NCBI GenBank assembly: GCA_949422915.1
Contig: CASPLF010000006.1
Coordinates: 1-34,920 of the forward strand
Source of the DNA: an uncultured Mycoplasmatales bacterium
GTDB taxonomy: Bacteria > Bacillota_I > Bacilli_A > Mycoplasmatales > Mycoplasmoidaceae
Direction: 5' to 3'
DNA: 34,920 nt
The notes under the pieces were generated by a model, which was given only the letters and a program-made list of their open reading frames with translations, was not told the origin of the DNA and made no database searches. This document shows positions 17,801-29,546 of the stretch, one piece after another. Position 1 is the first letter of the stretch; each line of letters begins with the position of its first letter. A program made the translations under genes and the position numbers.

Positions 17801-20371
17801 ATGTTAAGTCCAAGAACTAGTGTTTTTGCTCCAAGAAGAAGAATATTAAAAAAAGCGAAATTATTAGCTACAAAAGTTGAAAGCTATGTTGATCATTTTA
17901 GAAAGATGCCTAATGCGCAATTATCTAATATGACTAACGTTTTTATCAAACGTTTAGAAAAAGGCGAAACATTAGATGATATCTTACCAGAAGCATTTGC
18001 TGTTGCTAGAGAAGCAATTTACCGTGTAACTGGAATGTTTGCTTTTAAAGTGCAAATTATTGGTGCTATTGTTGCACATCAAGGTGATTTTGCTGAAATG
18101 TATACTGGTGAAGGTAAAACATTAACTGTTGTTATTGTTTCATATTTAAACGCTTTATCTAAACAAGGTGTACATGTTGTTACTGTAAATGAATATTTAG
18201 TTGAACGTGATGCTAGATTCTGTGCACAATGTTTAAATCCATTAGGAATCACTGTTGGATACAACTTAGCTTCATTCAGACCTGAAGAAAAAAAGAAAAT
18301 GTATGCGTGCGATATCACTTATACAACTAACTCTGAATTAGGATTTGATTATCTTCGTGATAACATGGTGAGAAAATACGAAGAAAAAGTTATTCGTGGA
18401 TTAAACTTTGCTATTATCGATGAAGCAGACTCTGTATTAATCGATGAAGCTAGAACTCCATTAATCATTTCTGGTCAACCTAAAAAAGATGTTTCGATGT
18501 ATGTTGAAGTTGATGAATTCGTTAAAACTTTATCAAAAAACGATTACAAAATTGAACCTGAATCAAATGCTATTTCATTAACTGATTCTGGTGTTGCTAA
18601 AACAAATGAACATTATCGCATTAAAAATTTGTTTGATTTTGCAAACTCAGAATTACTACATAAAATTAAAAATGCCATGACTGCAAACTTTGTTTTCCAA
18701 AATGGTGTTGAATACGTTGTTAAAGAAAATAAAATTTTACTAGTTGATCACTTTACAGGTCGTATTCTAGAAGGACGTAGCTATAACGCTGGTTTACAAC
18801 AAGCTATTCAAGCAAAAGAATATGTTAAAATTGAACCAGAAAACATTACAGTTGCAACTATTACATATCAATCGTTCTTCCGTTTATATAAAAAGATTTG
18901 TGGTTTATCAGGTACAGCTTTAACTGAAGAAGAAGAATTCTTAAAAATTTATAACATGGTTGTTGTTCCTATTCCAACAAATAAACCTGTTATCAGAAAA
19001 GACTTAAATGATTATGTTTTCTCTAACAAACCAAGTAAATGAAAACACGTTGTAGCTGAAATTGAAAAAATTCATGCAACTGGTCAACCTATTCTGGTTG
19101 GTACAGCTTCTGTAGAAGATTCAGAAGATTTATCTCATTATTTAAGAAATAAAGGATTAAAATTTGAGTTATTAAATGCTAAGAACAACGCACGTGAAGC
19201 TGAAATTGTAAAAAACGCTGGTCAAAGAGGCGCTATTACAATTTCTACTAACATGGCTGGTCGTGGTACAGATATTAAGTTAGGAGAAGGAATTGCTGAA
19301 CTTGGTGGTTTATATGTTATTGGTACAGAACACAACGAATCAAGACGTATTGATAACCAATTAAGAGGACGTTCTGGTAGACAAGGTGACCCGGGTATCA
19401 CTAGATTTTTTATCTCATTGGATGATATGTTGTTCAAACGTTTTGCAACAGAAAAACAAGATAAGGCAAACGTTAAAGTAGAAGATGATGAATATTATGA
19501 TTCATGATTCTTTACAAAACTATTAAATTCTACTCAAAAGAAAGTTGAAGGATTAAATTTTGATACTCGTAAAAACCTAATTGATTACGATAGTGTTTTA
19601 ACTAACCAAAGGGAATTAGTTTATACACAACGTAACCAAATTCTTTTAGGAAAAGAAAATTCAGACATTATTAAAGGAATGGTTAAAGTTGTAGCATACG
19701 ATTTAGCTAGAATGTTTAAAAATCCTGATAATGAAGTTCACATTAATGCTAACAGAGTTGCTGAAGCAATTAATAAAAGTATATTTAATGCTCCTATTAT
19801 TACTTATCACTTTTTCGAAAACAAAACAATTGAACAAGGTGAAAAAATCATTTTTGAAATTCTTTGATTAAGTGTTCAAAATAGAATTAAATTATTAAAA
19901 CCAGAAGCTGCTCAAAACATTCTAAGAGACTTAATGATTCAATGTTTAGACTATCAATGAACTAGTCACCTAGACAGAATTATTAAAATTCGTGAAGGTG
20001 TTCAATTGCGTTCTTTAGAACAACGTTCTCCATTAAATATTTATGTTGAAGAAGCAGATTGAAACTTTAATGAAATGAAAAAGAATATTGCTCATCAAGT
20101 AATTGTTTCATTACACAGAATCTTTATTCCTAAAGTAAATGAAGAATTAAGAAAAGAATTAGAAAAGATTCTGCCAAAACTAAATTTAACTTCTGAGGCT
20201 TTAGTTGAAAATCCAAAAGTTGATGATATCAAAATTGAAGAGGTTTTCAATAGTAAACCTGATCTTAAAATTAATACTAACCCTAAATTGCCTACTGATA
20301 AACATAAAGGTGATGCAAAACAAGAATTATTAAAGAAAATGAACGAACAAAAAAAGAAGCAATCAAAATAA
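17801..20371 (+). CDS. secA: SecA, preprotein translocase ATPase
   Basis: SecA drives secreted and lipoprotein precursors through SecYEG. The 856-residue frame has the normal order: [12 protein letters not shown] Walker A (about 100-111), [10 protein letters not shown], the DEAD-like [20 protein letters not shown], the preprotein cross-linking region, [11 protein letters not shown], the second helicase half with [11 protein letters not shown], and [18 protein letters not shown]. The C-terminus is a Lys-rich tail ([19 protein letters not shown]) without the zinc-binding Cys residues of many bacterial SecA proteins, as is usual in mollicutes. Trp are TGA codons, for example at 19039 and 19505. 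Its stop (TAA) abuts the stop of the facing GT2 gene with no spacer. Confidence 0.98.
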
Positions 20372-21382
20372 TTACTTCTTTGTTTGTTTTATACTTTTTG
20401 TTTGTCTTCAATAAGAAAACGTTTGTGGTATCGTTTCAAATTTCTTTCATCAAGAGTTGTGATAAATATCTAAAGGGATGTCATATTTAATATGCAACAT
20501 TTGCATATATTCATATTTAATTTTTTGTTTTTGTATTTTTGTTTGTTTGTTATTAAATTTAATTTTATATTTTGAAATAAAAGAACCAGCACCAATAGAT
20601 ATTGCGGAAAATATTGCTCTTAATTTTTTATCGTCTTTTAAGAAACCTTTTTTCTTAGATAAATCTAATAAATAATCTACTTGTAACAACATGTCTCTTA
20701 GAGTATCAATCTTGCCTTTTTTAATTGATGATAATTTACCGGTATTTACTTTGTAATAGTAATAACCTATTTTAGGAATTGGCATAAATTTTTTAGTGCA
20801 CAAGACAACATAAGGCATAAATCCTAAATCTTCACAAGTGCGTGCATATGGACAAAAAGTTTTATTTAAAGATAGAAAATATTTTCTATTAATAAAATAT
20901 CCTCATGGAACAAATAGATTTTTTTCAGTAAATGTAATAGGAGTAGTGTTTTTATTAAAGTTATTTGAACAAATGTTATGGAACTGAATATTACCTTTTG
21001 AACCAAAGCGAACCATTGATTTAAATGGTGCTACATCACATTTAATCCCGCTACCATTTGCTCTTTTGACAAATTCTTCACAAATTTTTAAATCTAATTG
21101 ATCATCATCATCCAGAAATGTAAAATATTCTCCTCTACTATTTTTGATAAGTACATTTCTATTCATGGAAATGCCTAAATTAATCTTGTTATTAATTAAT
21201 TTAATTCTGCTGTCTTTTTTTATATATTGTTTAATGATTTTTGCAGTATTGTCACTACTACAATCATTAACGCAAACGATTTCAATGTTTTTAAAAGTCT
21301 GATTAATTGCGCTGTCCAAAGCTCTTTTAATTGTTTTTTCAGCATTATATGATGCAATTAATATTGAAATCTTTGGAATCAT
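20372..21382 (-). CDS. Second GT2-family glycosyltransferase
   Basis: The 336-residue protein has ISILIASYNAEKTIKRALDS at the N-terminus, NDCSSDNT at about 39-46, NLGISMNRN, and LDDDD at 90-94 as the metal-binding motif. A second half starts with GYFINRKYF and TCEDLGFMPYVVL, matching the RVFEDLGIMPYV region of the GT2 at 14730-15725, and the two share length, domain order and a basic tail. They are therefore probable paralogues with different acceptors. This gene stands alone between secA and uvrB, convergent with the first and divergent from the second across 25 nt. The conserved secA-uvrB neighbourhood of relatives suggests that it was inserted there. No membrane helix is clear. Confidence 0.9.
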
Positions 21383-21407
21383 AATATAGTAATATTATTA
21401 TATAGAT
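21383..21407. promoter_or_regulatory. 25-nt divergent promoter between GT2 gene and uvrB
   Basis: The minus strand has TATAAT at 21397-21402, about 15 nt before the GT2 ATG. The plus strand has TATTAT at about 21393-21398, 9 nt before the uvrB ATG. The boxes overlap. Leaders would be zero to eight bases, and neither side has a Shine-Dalgarno sequence. Confidence 0.45.
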
Positions 21408-23387
21408 ATGGATAGTTTTAAACTTACTACAGATAAAACTCCAAAAGGTGATCAACCAAACGCCATTAAACAACTTACTAATAACATTAAAAAAGGAATT
21501 AAATCCCAAGTGTTATTAGGAGCAACTGGTACTGGTAAAACTTTTACTATTGCTAATGTAATTAAAAATACCCAAAAAAATACTTTAGTTATTGTTCATA
21601 ACAAAACATTGGCAGCTCAACTATATTCTGAATTTAAAGAATTATTTAAAGATAACAAAGTAGAATATTTTGTTTCGTATTTCGATTTTTATCAACCTGA
21701 AGCTTATATTCCTAGAACTGATACATATATTGAAAAATCTGCTCAACAAAATCAAGAAATTGAAATGTTAAGACTTTCTACGATCAATTCTTTAGCCACT
21801 GAAAAAAGAGTTATAGTGGTTGCTTCTGTTGCATCCATTTATGCATCAGTAGCTCCTGAAGATTTTAATGTTTTTAGAATAATTCTTACTAAAGATCAAC
21901 AGATGAATATGAAACAATTCACTTATGATCTTGTAAGATTACAATATCATAGAAACAACATTGATTTGTCTCCTGGTACATTTAGAAAAAAGGGAGATGT
22001 AATAGAAATAGCCCCTGGTTATGCTGATAACTATTATTTAAGAATTTCATTCTTTGGTGACCAAATTGAAGATATTGCAAAGATAGATGTTTTAACTGGA
22101 ACTGTTATAGAAAAGCTAAAAATCTGCGTTATTGCTCCAGCTAACGAATACATCATGAACCATGATCGTATGGAAGAATCAGTTAAAAGAATTAAAGATG
22201 AGTTAGTTGAAACTGAAAAGAAATTTAGATTAGAAAATAAATTACTTGAAGCTCAAAGAATTCACGAAAGAACTTTAAGAGATGTAGAATCTATTCAAGA
22301 ATTAGGATATTGCCCTGGCATTGAAAATTATTCAAGACACCTTGAATTAAGAAAAGAAGGCCAAACTCCTTACACTTTGTTCGATTATTTCAAAAATGAT
22401 TGATTATTAGTTGTAGATGAATCTCATATGACTATCCCACAGGTTCGTGGTATGTATAACACTGACAGATCTAGAAAAGAGACACTAGTTAAATATGGTT
22501 TTAGATTACCATCTGCATTAGATAATAGACCTTTAAATTTTAAGGAGTTTAATGATAAACTAGATAATGTTATTTATGTATCTGCTACTCCTAATGACTA
22601 TGAAATTGAAAAATCTCATAATTGCATAGTCGAACAAATTGTTAGACCTACAGGTCTATTAGATCCTAAAATTGAAATTCATTCATCTAAATATCAAATA
22701 GATGACTTGGTTATAGAACTACAAAAACAAGTTAAGAAAAAAGAAAGAACTTTCATTACCGTCTTAACTATTAAGATGGCAGAAAGTCTTACTGAATATT
22801 TACAAAAACAAAAGTTTAAAGTTGCATATTTACATAACGAATTAAAAACTTTAGATCGTGCTAAAATCATTAATGATTTAAGACGTGGTAAATATGATGT
22901 TTTAGTAGGAATTAACTTACTACGTGAAGGTTTAGATGTTCCTGAAGTATCATTGGTTGCTATTATCGATGCAGATAAACCTGGTTTCTTTAGAAATGAA
23001 AAAGCTCTTCTACAAACATTTGGTCGTGCAGCAAGAAATGCTAATGGTAGAGTAATTCTATATGCCGACACAACAACAGATGCTATGAGAATTGCAATTG
23101 ATGAAACTAATAGACGTAGAAAAATTCAAGAAGAGTTTAATAAAAAGCATCATATTATTCCAAAAACAATTGTTAAACCAATCTTTGAAGATCTTAAATC
23201 TAAAGATGATCAAAAAGCTGTGGAAGCTATTTTCCATGCTAGAAATAAACCTAATACTGAAAAAGCAACTAAAGCTATTAATGTATTAAAGAAAGAAATG
23301 TTAGAAGCTGCAAAAAATCAAGAATATGAACGTGCAGCTTATCTAAGAGATTTAATGATTGACCTTCAAGAACAAATTAAAAAATAA
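21408..23387 (+). CDS. uvrB: UvrB, excinuclease ABC helicase-like subunit
   Basis: UvrB receives damaged DNA from UvrA, verifies the lesion and recruits UvrC for incision. The 659-residue product has Walker [12 protein letters not shown] (about 38-48), the beta-hairpin region around [34 protein letters not shown], Walker [18 protein letters not shown], the motif V/VI region [19 protein letters not shown] and QTFGRAARN, and a C-terminal UVR helix pair ([20 protein letters not shown]) that contacts UvrC. Everything is intact. One Trp before LLVVDESH is a TGA codon. Its stop TAA abuts the tatD stop on the other strand. A repair partner, uvrA, lies 17 kb away at 1263-4085. Confidence 0.98.
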
Positions 23388-24149
23388 TTATTTTAAATTA
23401 AAAAATTTAATAGAGTTATTGAGTATTGTTGTTCTTAATTCTTCCTCTGAAATATTTAATTCTTTTTGAATTGCTATGAATGTTTGTTTTACGTAGTAAG
23501 GCATGCAATCTTGACCTCTGTATGGAACAGGAGCTAAATATGGTGAATCGGTTTCAATTAATAATTTATCAATTGGAATTAAGTGAAGTAATTGTCTTAG
23601 TTCATCGCTCTTTTTAAAAGTAATGATTCCTGATATTGAAATATAACAACCAATTGATAAATAATTTAATAAATCTTGTTTGTTACCAGTGAAACAATGA
23701 ATTAATATTTTTAAACCAGATGCATATTTTTTTAATATATCGAATGTATCTTCCCCTGCGTCTCTTGTGTGAACTATTAATGGAAGATTAAGTTTTTTTG
23801 CTAAATTAATATGATTGATAAAAGATTTAATTTGTTTTTCTCTATCATATGGAATAAAGTGATAGTCTAATCCGGTTTCGCCAATGCCTACTACTTTATT
23901 AGATTTAGCTAACGATTCAATTTCTTTAACCTCTTTATATATATCATTAACATCAGACGGATGGATACCAATTATTGCATAACAATTCTTATATTTGTTT
24001 GCTTGCTGAACACAAATTCTAGAAGTTTCAAGATCAACACCGACATTGTTTATAATAACTTCTTGTTTATCACATTCAGTTATTATTTCATTTGCTTTTT
24101 CTAGTAGTGGTGAACAACACAAATGGCAATGAGTATCGTAAAACTTCAT
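23388..24149 (-). CDS. tatD: TatD-family metal-dependent hydrolase (DNase)
   Basis: TatD proteins are TIM-barrel metallohydrolases with 3'-5' exonuclease activity. The 253-residue protein keeps all metal-binding motifs: YDTHCHL at residues 4-10 (the H-x-H pair), GIGETGLDY, PLIVHTRDAGED, ILIHCFTG and LIETDSPYLAPVPYRGQ. It is the last gene of the serS-tmk-holB-mnmE-tatD operon; its ATG comes one base after the mnmE stop. M. genitalium MG009 is the positional counterpart. It ends flush against uvrB. Confidence 0.96.
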   Translation of the reverse strand: MKFYDTHCHLCCSPLLEKANEIITECDKQEVIINNVGVDLETSRICVQQANKYKNCYAIIGIHPSDVNDIYKEVKEIESLAKSNKVVGIGETGLDYHFIPYDREKQIKSFINHINLAKKLNLPLIVHTRDAGEDTFDILKKYASGLKILIHCFTGNKQDLLNYLSIGCYISISGIITFKKSDELRQLLHLIPIDKLLIETDSPYLAPVPYRGQDCMPYYVKQTFIAIQKELNISEEELRTTILNNSIKFFNLK

Positions 24150-24150
24150 A

Positions 24151-25476
24151 TTATTTACCTACACAAAATTTATTAAATAATTCATCAACAAATGATAAAT
24201 CATTTGAAAGACCCAAAATAGTCACAAGAATATCAATACATTCTTTTAAATCAGTAGTTAATAATTCTGTATTGATGTTTTTATCATATATTTGTTTAGC
24301 GTTCATCAAATGATTTAGTGCTTTAGATAGTAAAGCAACTGATTCTTGTGATTGAAGAAGAATCTTACTTGTAAGATCCAATGTATTGATGTTTTTATAA
24401 GAAGATAAATATTCAATTAATTCATTAATTTGTTTTTTCTTTGCTGATATTTTGATCCCATTAATTTTGTTTTTGTTGGCAACATCAGTTTTATTTAATA
24501 CAGTTATGTTTTGTTTCTTAGAAACAAGTTTTAATAGTTGTTTATCTTGTTTATCCAATAACTTAGAATTATCTAAAACAAGTATCACAAGATCTGCTTT
24601 ATTAATTGAATCTTTTGATTTCTTAATACCAATAGATTCAATTTTACTCTTTGTGTTTCTAATACCTGCTGTATCAACAAAAATATATTTTATTCCATTG
24701 ATAATGCATGAAGATTCAATTGCATCTCTTGTAGTTCCTGGAATGTTTGTAACTATTGCTTTGTCTTCTTTTAACAAAGCATTTAATAAAGATGATTTTC
24801 CTACATTAGGTTTACCAACAATTGCTACTTTAATACCATCTTTAATATTTAAAACATTAGATGAATCAGAAATAATTCTTTGAAATGTTTTAATTGAATC
24901 ATTAAAAATTTTATTAATTTGCTCTTTAGATACATCAGGAGTAGAATCATATTCTGGGTAATCAATCGATACTTCAACTTGACCTAAAATTTTAAATATT
25001 TCATCTCTTGTCTTTTTTAAAACTTTATTAGTTTTATCACTTAATCCGTTAAGAGCAACATCAATGGCCAAATCACTTGATGAATTAATTAAATTATTAA
25101 TTGCTTCTGATTGAATTAAAGAGATTTTACCATTTAAAAAAGCACGTTTAGTAAATTCACCTCTTTTGGCTAATGAACATCCTGATTTAATTAATGAATC
25201 AATAATTTTATTAACTACATATAAACTACCATGACAGTTAATTTCAATTAAATCTTCTCCTGTATAAGATTTTGGACAAACAAATTTATTAAGTAATACT
25301 TCATCAATTTTTTGTTTACCGTTATAAATATCAACTTTTTGAATTGTATAGCCTTTCTTTTCAATTCTAGGCCTACAAATCTTTTGCAAACACTCAAAAG
25401 CTTTATCACCAGAAACCCTGATAATATGTATTGCTGATTTAAAATTTGGTGTCGATAAAGCTACAATTGTTTTCAT
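24151..25476 (-). CDS. mnmE: MnmE, tRNA wobble-uridine modification GTPase
   Basis: MnmE with MnmG places carboxymethylaminomethyl groups on U34 of some tRNAs, using a folate one-carbon donor. The 441-residue protein has the N-terminal folate-binding domain starting MKTIVALSTP, with DEVLLNKFVCPKSYTGEDLI and NCHGS, a helical domain, and an inserted G domain: GKPNVGKSSLLN (G1), GTTRD (G2), DTAGI (G3), NKTD (G4). It ends in CVGK, the C-x-GK tail whose Cys is a family hallmark. No TGA is used. The ATG overlaps the holB stop by one base. A folate cyclo-ligase encoded at 32446-32985 feeds the same cofactor pool. Confidence 0.97.
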   Translation of the reverse strand: MKTIVALSTPNFKSAIHIIRVSGDKAFECLQKICRPRIEKKGYTIQKVDIYNGKQKIDEVLLNKFVCPKSYTGEDLIEINCHGSLYVVNKIIDSLIKSGCSLAKRGEFTKRAFLNGKISLIQSEAINNLINSSSDLAIDVALNGLSDKTNKVLKKTRDEIFKILGQVEVSIDYPEYDSTPDVSKEQINKIFNDSIKTFQRIISDSSNVLNIKDGIKVAIVGKPNVGKSSLLNALLKEDKAIVTNIPGTTRDAIESSCIINGIKYIFVDTAGIRNTKSKIESIGIKKSKDSINKADLVILVLDNSKLLDKQDKQLLKLVSKKQNITVLNKTDVANKNKINGIKISAKKKQINELIEYLSSYKNINTLDLTSKILLQSQESVALLSKALNHLMNAKQIYDKNINTELLTTDLKECIDILVTILGLSNDLSFVDELFNKFCVGK

Positions 25477-26285
25477 TATTTGATGGTATTTAATATTTTA
25501 TTAAAAAATAAAACTTTATTCGGATTAAATTTGATTAAGTTTTGTAATTTGTTTAATTCAATAACCATATTCGGATAAAACTTAATCAAAATTAATAAAA
25601 TTTTGTTAATCTTGCTGTATGAAAATTTTTTAAATTCATCACACATGTCCTTCATTAATTTAAGATTAGATTCATATTCAGATAAGTTAGAAACAAATTC
25701 ATAATTCTTTTGTAATTCTTTGTTTTGTAAATCTAAGTCTAATTCATTAATTAAGCAATATGTTTCACATGCTTTAATTAATTTGTCATCTTTAATCTTA
25801 TATTTATTGATAACATCATTAAATTTGTCTTCAGATGGATGCACATAATACAATTGACATCGACTTTTAATTGTTTCAAGAATTGAATTAGGAGATTTTG
25901 TAACAAAAATTGCATATGTATTTTTAGGAGGTTCTTCTAAAAATTTAAGTAATGAGTTTGCGGCTTGTGCAGTAATATTCTCAACACCATAAATTACATA
26001 GAACTTTTGGTTTGTTTTTTCCACACCTGTATATGAAAAAGAATTTTTAATGTTTAAAATATCTTCTTTTTTTATAGCTTCTTGAAAACCATTGATCTGA
26101 ATAATATCGCAATATTGTCATGAGTCAATTTTTTTACTATAAACTTGTTTATCTTCTTCTGATAAATTATTTAATACAATCGACTTGATATATTCTTTAA
26201 GTAAAGAATCAATATCTGCTTTTGTTGTGACACAAAATATCACAGCATGTGGTTTTATATGAGATTGGATAAAATAATCAAACAT
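25476..26285 (-). CDS. holB: DNA polymerase III delta' subunit-like clamp-loader protein
   Basis: The 269-residue protein has the clamp-loader features FYVIYGVENITAQAANSLLKFLEEPP, with NSLLKFLEEPP the sensor and Walker B-like region, and SRCQ with the arginine-finger-type SRC motif. No Walker A is seen, consistent with the delta' stator, which does not hydrolyse ATP. It is shorter than the E. coli subunit, as mollicute versions generally are, and the C-terminal collar is compact. The first 85 residues include one TGA Trp, so the true start is the ATG at 26283-26285, overlapping the tmk stop as TAATG. It is the middle gene of a coupled operon, in the same order as MG007 between tmk and mnmE. 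Confidence 0.9.
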
Positions 26286-26934
26286 TATCTATCTCCTATT
26301 CTTTTAAGAACAACATCTAAAGTGTCTTGATGAACTTTATCAATATTATTTTCTGCATTTATAGCAATAATTCTATCACCATATTTTTGAGCAATTAATT
26401 TGTAACCTTCATACACTTTTTTATGCATATCAAGAGTTTCACGATCTAATCTATTAACATCTCTGTTTTTGTTAGCTTGAATTCTTGCCAATCCTTTTTC
26501 TGGTTCAATCATTAATAAAATCGTGAAATCAGGCATAGTATTTAAAATAGCAAATTTATTAATTTCTCAAATATTTTCCATACCAATATTTCTAGCATAT
26601 CCTTGATAAACTAATGATGAATCAATATAACGATCACAAAGAATTATTTTCCCAGATTCTAGATTAGGAATAATAAAATCTTTTACATGTTGAGCACGAG
26701 AAGCTGCAAACAACAAAGCTTCTGTACGATCAGAAATTTTGTAGTTTATTTTATTTAATAAAATATTTCTAATATCTTCAGCAATAATGTTGTTCTTACC
26801 ACCAGGTTCTCTTGTTAACACTACATTTTCTTGACCAAACTTCTTTTGTAAATCTTGATATATTAAATTAATGATTGTGGTCTTACCACAGCCATCTGGG
26901 CCTTCAAATGTAATGAATATACCCTTCTTAGACA

Positions 26935-26935
<1 letters not shown>
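26285..26935 (-). CDS. tmk: Thymidylate kinase
   Basis: Tmk phosphorylates dTMP to dTDP. The 216-residue product shows [11 protein letters not shown] at about 9-19 (P-loop), LTREPGG, and [16 protein letters not shown] (DR-Y motif and LID approach), all typical. One Trp codon at about 26564-26566 is TGA. Start and stop both overlap neighbours as TAATG (serS upstream, holB downstream), so the operon is translated in a chain. Same order as MG006. Confidence 0.97.
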
Positions 26936-28206
<1,271 letters not shown>

Positions 28207-28251
28207 AATATTAGTTATTATATATATAATAACTTTTATAAATAATATAGT
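28207..28251. promoter_or_regulatory. 45-nt divergent promoter between serS operon and plus-strand operon
   Basis: Minus-strand TATAAT at 28217-28222 stands about 10 nt before the serS ATG. Plus-strand TATAAA at 28237-28242 stands 9 nt before the ATG at 28252. No leader capable of forming a T-box riboswitch fits here, although serS genes in other Firmicutes often have one. Confidence 0.5.
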
Positions 28252-28581
28252 ATGGGAAAATCTAAAATCACTTTGGAATTAGAAGATGAAATTATTGCAA
28301 AAATTAAAGAAATAATGGAAAAAAATAATAACAGTCCATTAGGATCTATGAAGAAATTTAATAATATTGAAGAGTTTCTTGCAACTGTTATTACTTCTCA
28401 AATCCAAAACGCAGGTAAAATGGAAAAAATGTCTGAGAAATTGAAAGAAAGTATTCAAAAACTTTCTCAAAGTTTAGGAGACATGGGAATAAACCCAGAT
28501 GATTTTAATGAAATATTTGGTGACAGTGAAAAACCAAAAGAAAACACTGAAACAAAGCCAGACAAAAATAATAAAAATTAA
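28252..28581 (+). CDS. Small protein with ribbon-helix-helix-like N-terminus
   Basis: The 109-residue protein begins KITLELEDEIIAKIKEIMEK and continues with NNIEEFLATVITSQIQN. This strand-helix-loop-helix pattern, with a short alternating strand before two amphipathic helices, resembles the ribbon-helix-helix fold of Arc/MetJ-type regulators. The rest is an amphipathic helix (MEKMSEKLKESIQKLSQSL) and a disordered, charged tail rich in Lys, Glu and Asn. No family is certain. It opens the plus-strand operon that continues with the GT2-like gene 2 nt downstream. A transcription factor or adaptor role is only a guess from pattern. Confidence 0.75.
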   Translation: MGKSKITLELEDEIIAKIKEIMEKNNNSPLGSMKKFNNIEEFLATVITSQIQNAGKMEKMSEKLKESIQKLSQSLGDMGINPDDFNEIFGDSEKPKENTETKPDKNNKN

Positions 28582-28583
28582 TA

Positions 28584-29546
28584 ATGAAATTATCTTTTAT
28601 ATATCACGTTAATAGCAACTGAGAAACGTTAGAAAAATCTATAAACTCTATCTTTAATCAAACTAATAAAAATTTTGAGTTAATTTTTGTTTATGACGAC
28701 CCAAACAATAATGTTGTAAATGAAGTATTGAAATTTAAATTTGATAAAATTAAGAATTTTAAATTTATTTCTACCAACCAAAAAATTGGTCACTCATGAT
28801 CTTTTAATACAGGATTAGATCTAGCACAAGGTGATTATGTTTACTACTTAGGTAGTAACGTTACTATAGACAAAGATTTTGTTAAAAATATTTTAAATTT
28901 AATTGAAAAAAATAAAGATTGTGATTTTATTGTTTTAGATAATAGAGAAAACAAAATTTCAACAAAAACATTTAATAAAGTAGGGATAGATTTATTTTCT
29001 GTATTAACTCCATCAATTAAAAACAAAATTTATAATGTTAAATTTTTAAGAAAAAATAAGATTCATTTCGAATTATTTAAATACTACCCTTTAACTCATT
29101 TATTAAAATGTGTAGACTGTATGAAACAAGTTGTTTGATACAACAACCCTAATTTAGTTACATTTGCTGATAACAAGAAATTTTCTTACAACTTATACAA
29201 TATCTTTGAACAATCAACTTATTTAATTGAAAATAAAGATAAGTTTAATTTCTTAAAAAATAACAAAGACAATAACAACTGCTTTGAATATATGATTATC
29301 CATTCAATTCTTTACTCATTCTTATACAAAATACATCAATCTTATTGAAAACCAACATCTTATTTTTCATCTAAAATTATTGGCAAAGCTTTACACACAT
29401 CAAATATTTGACTAACCAAATATATTCCTAATTGAAGAGACAATCCAGTTATTACAAATAACTTGTTTAAACAATCTAAAAATTTAAACAACTATTTCAA
29501 GAACTTTAAATTCAAATTGATATATATCCACGATTTCTTTAAATAA
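28584..29546 (+). CDS. GT2-like protein lacking the usual DxD motif
   Basis: The 320-residue protein has the GT-A start (KLSFIYHVNSNWETLEKSIN), followed by IFNQTNKNFELIFVYDDP, and HSWSFNTGLDLAQGDYVYYL, which matches the NRN-G---A-GEY--FLDSDD region of GT2 enzymes. The metal-binding LDSDD is replaced by LGSN at residues 89-92, so the first and third acidic residues are gone. The C-terminal half is unusually rich in Asn, Lys, Tyr and Phe and has no recognised domain. It may bind rather than transfer a sugar, or use another residue. It starts 2 nt after the small protein at 28252 and overlaps the RDD gene by one base (TAATG). Trp are TGA. Confidence 0.8.

Noticed and set aside
22694-23071. Minus-strand open frame within uvrB
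   Set aside because: Shadow of conserved uvrB helicase motifs; no start signal.
28207-28251. T-box riboswitch ahead of serS
   Set aside because: The space is only 45 nt and is shared with the opposite promoter, too short for a T-box.
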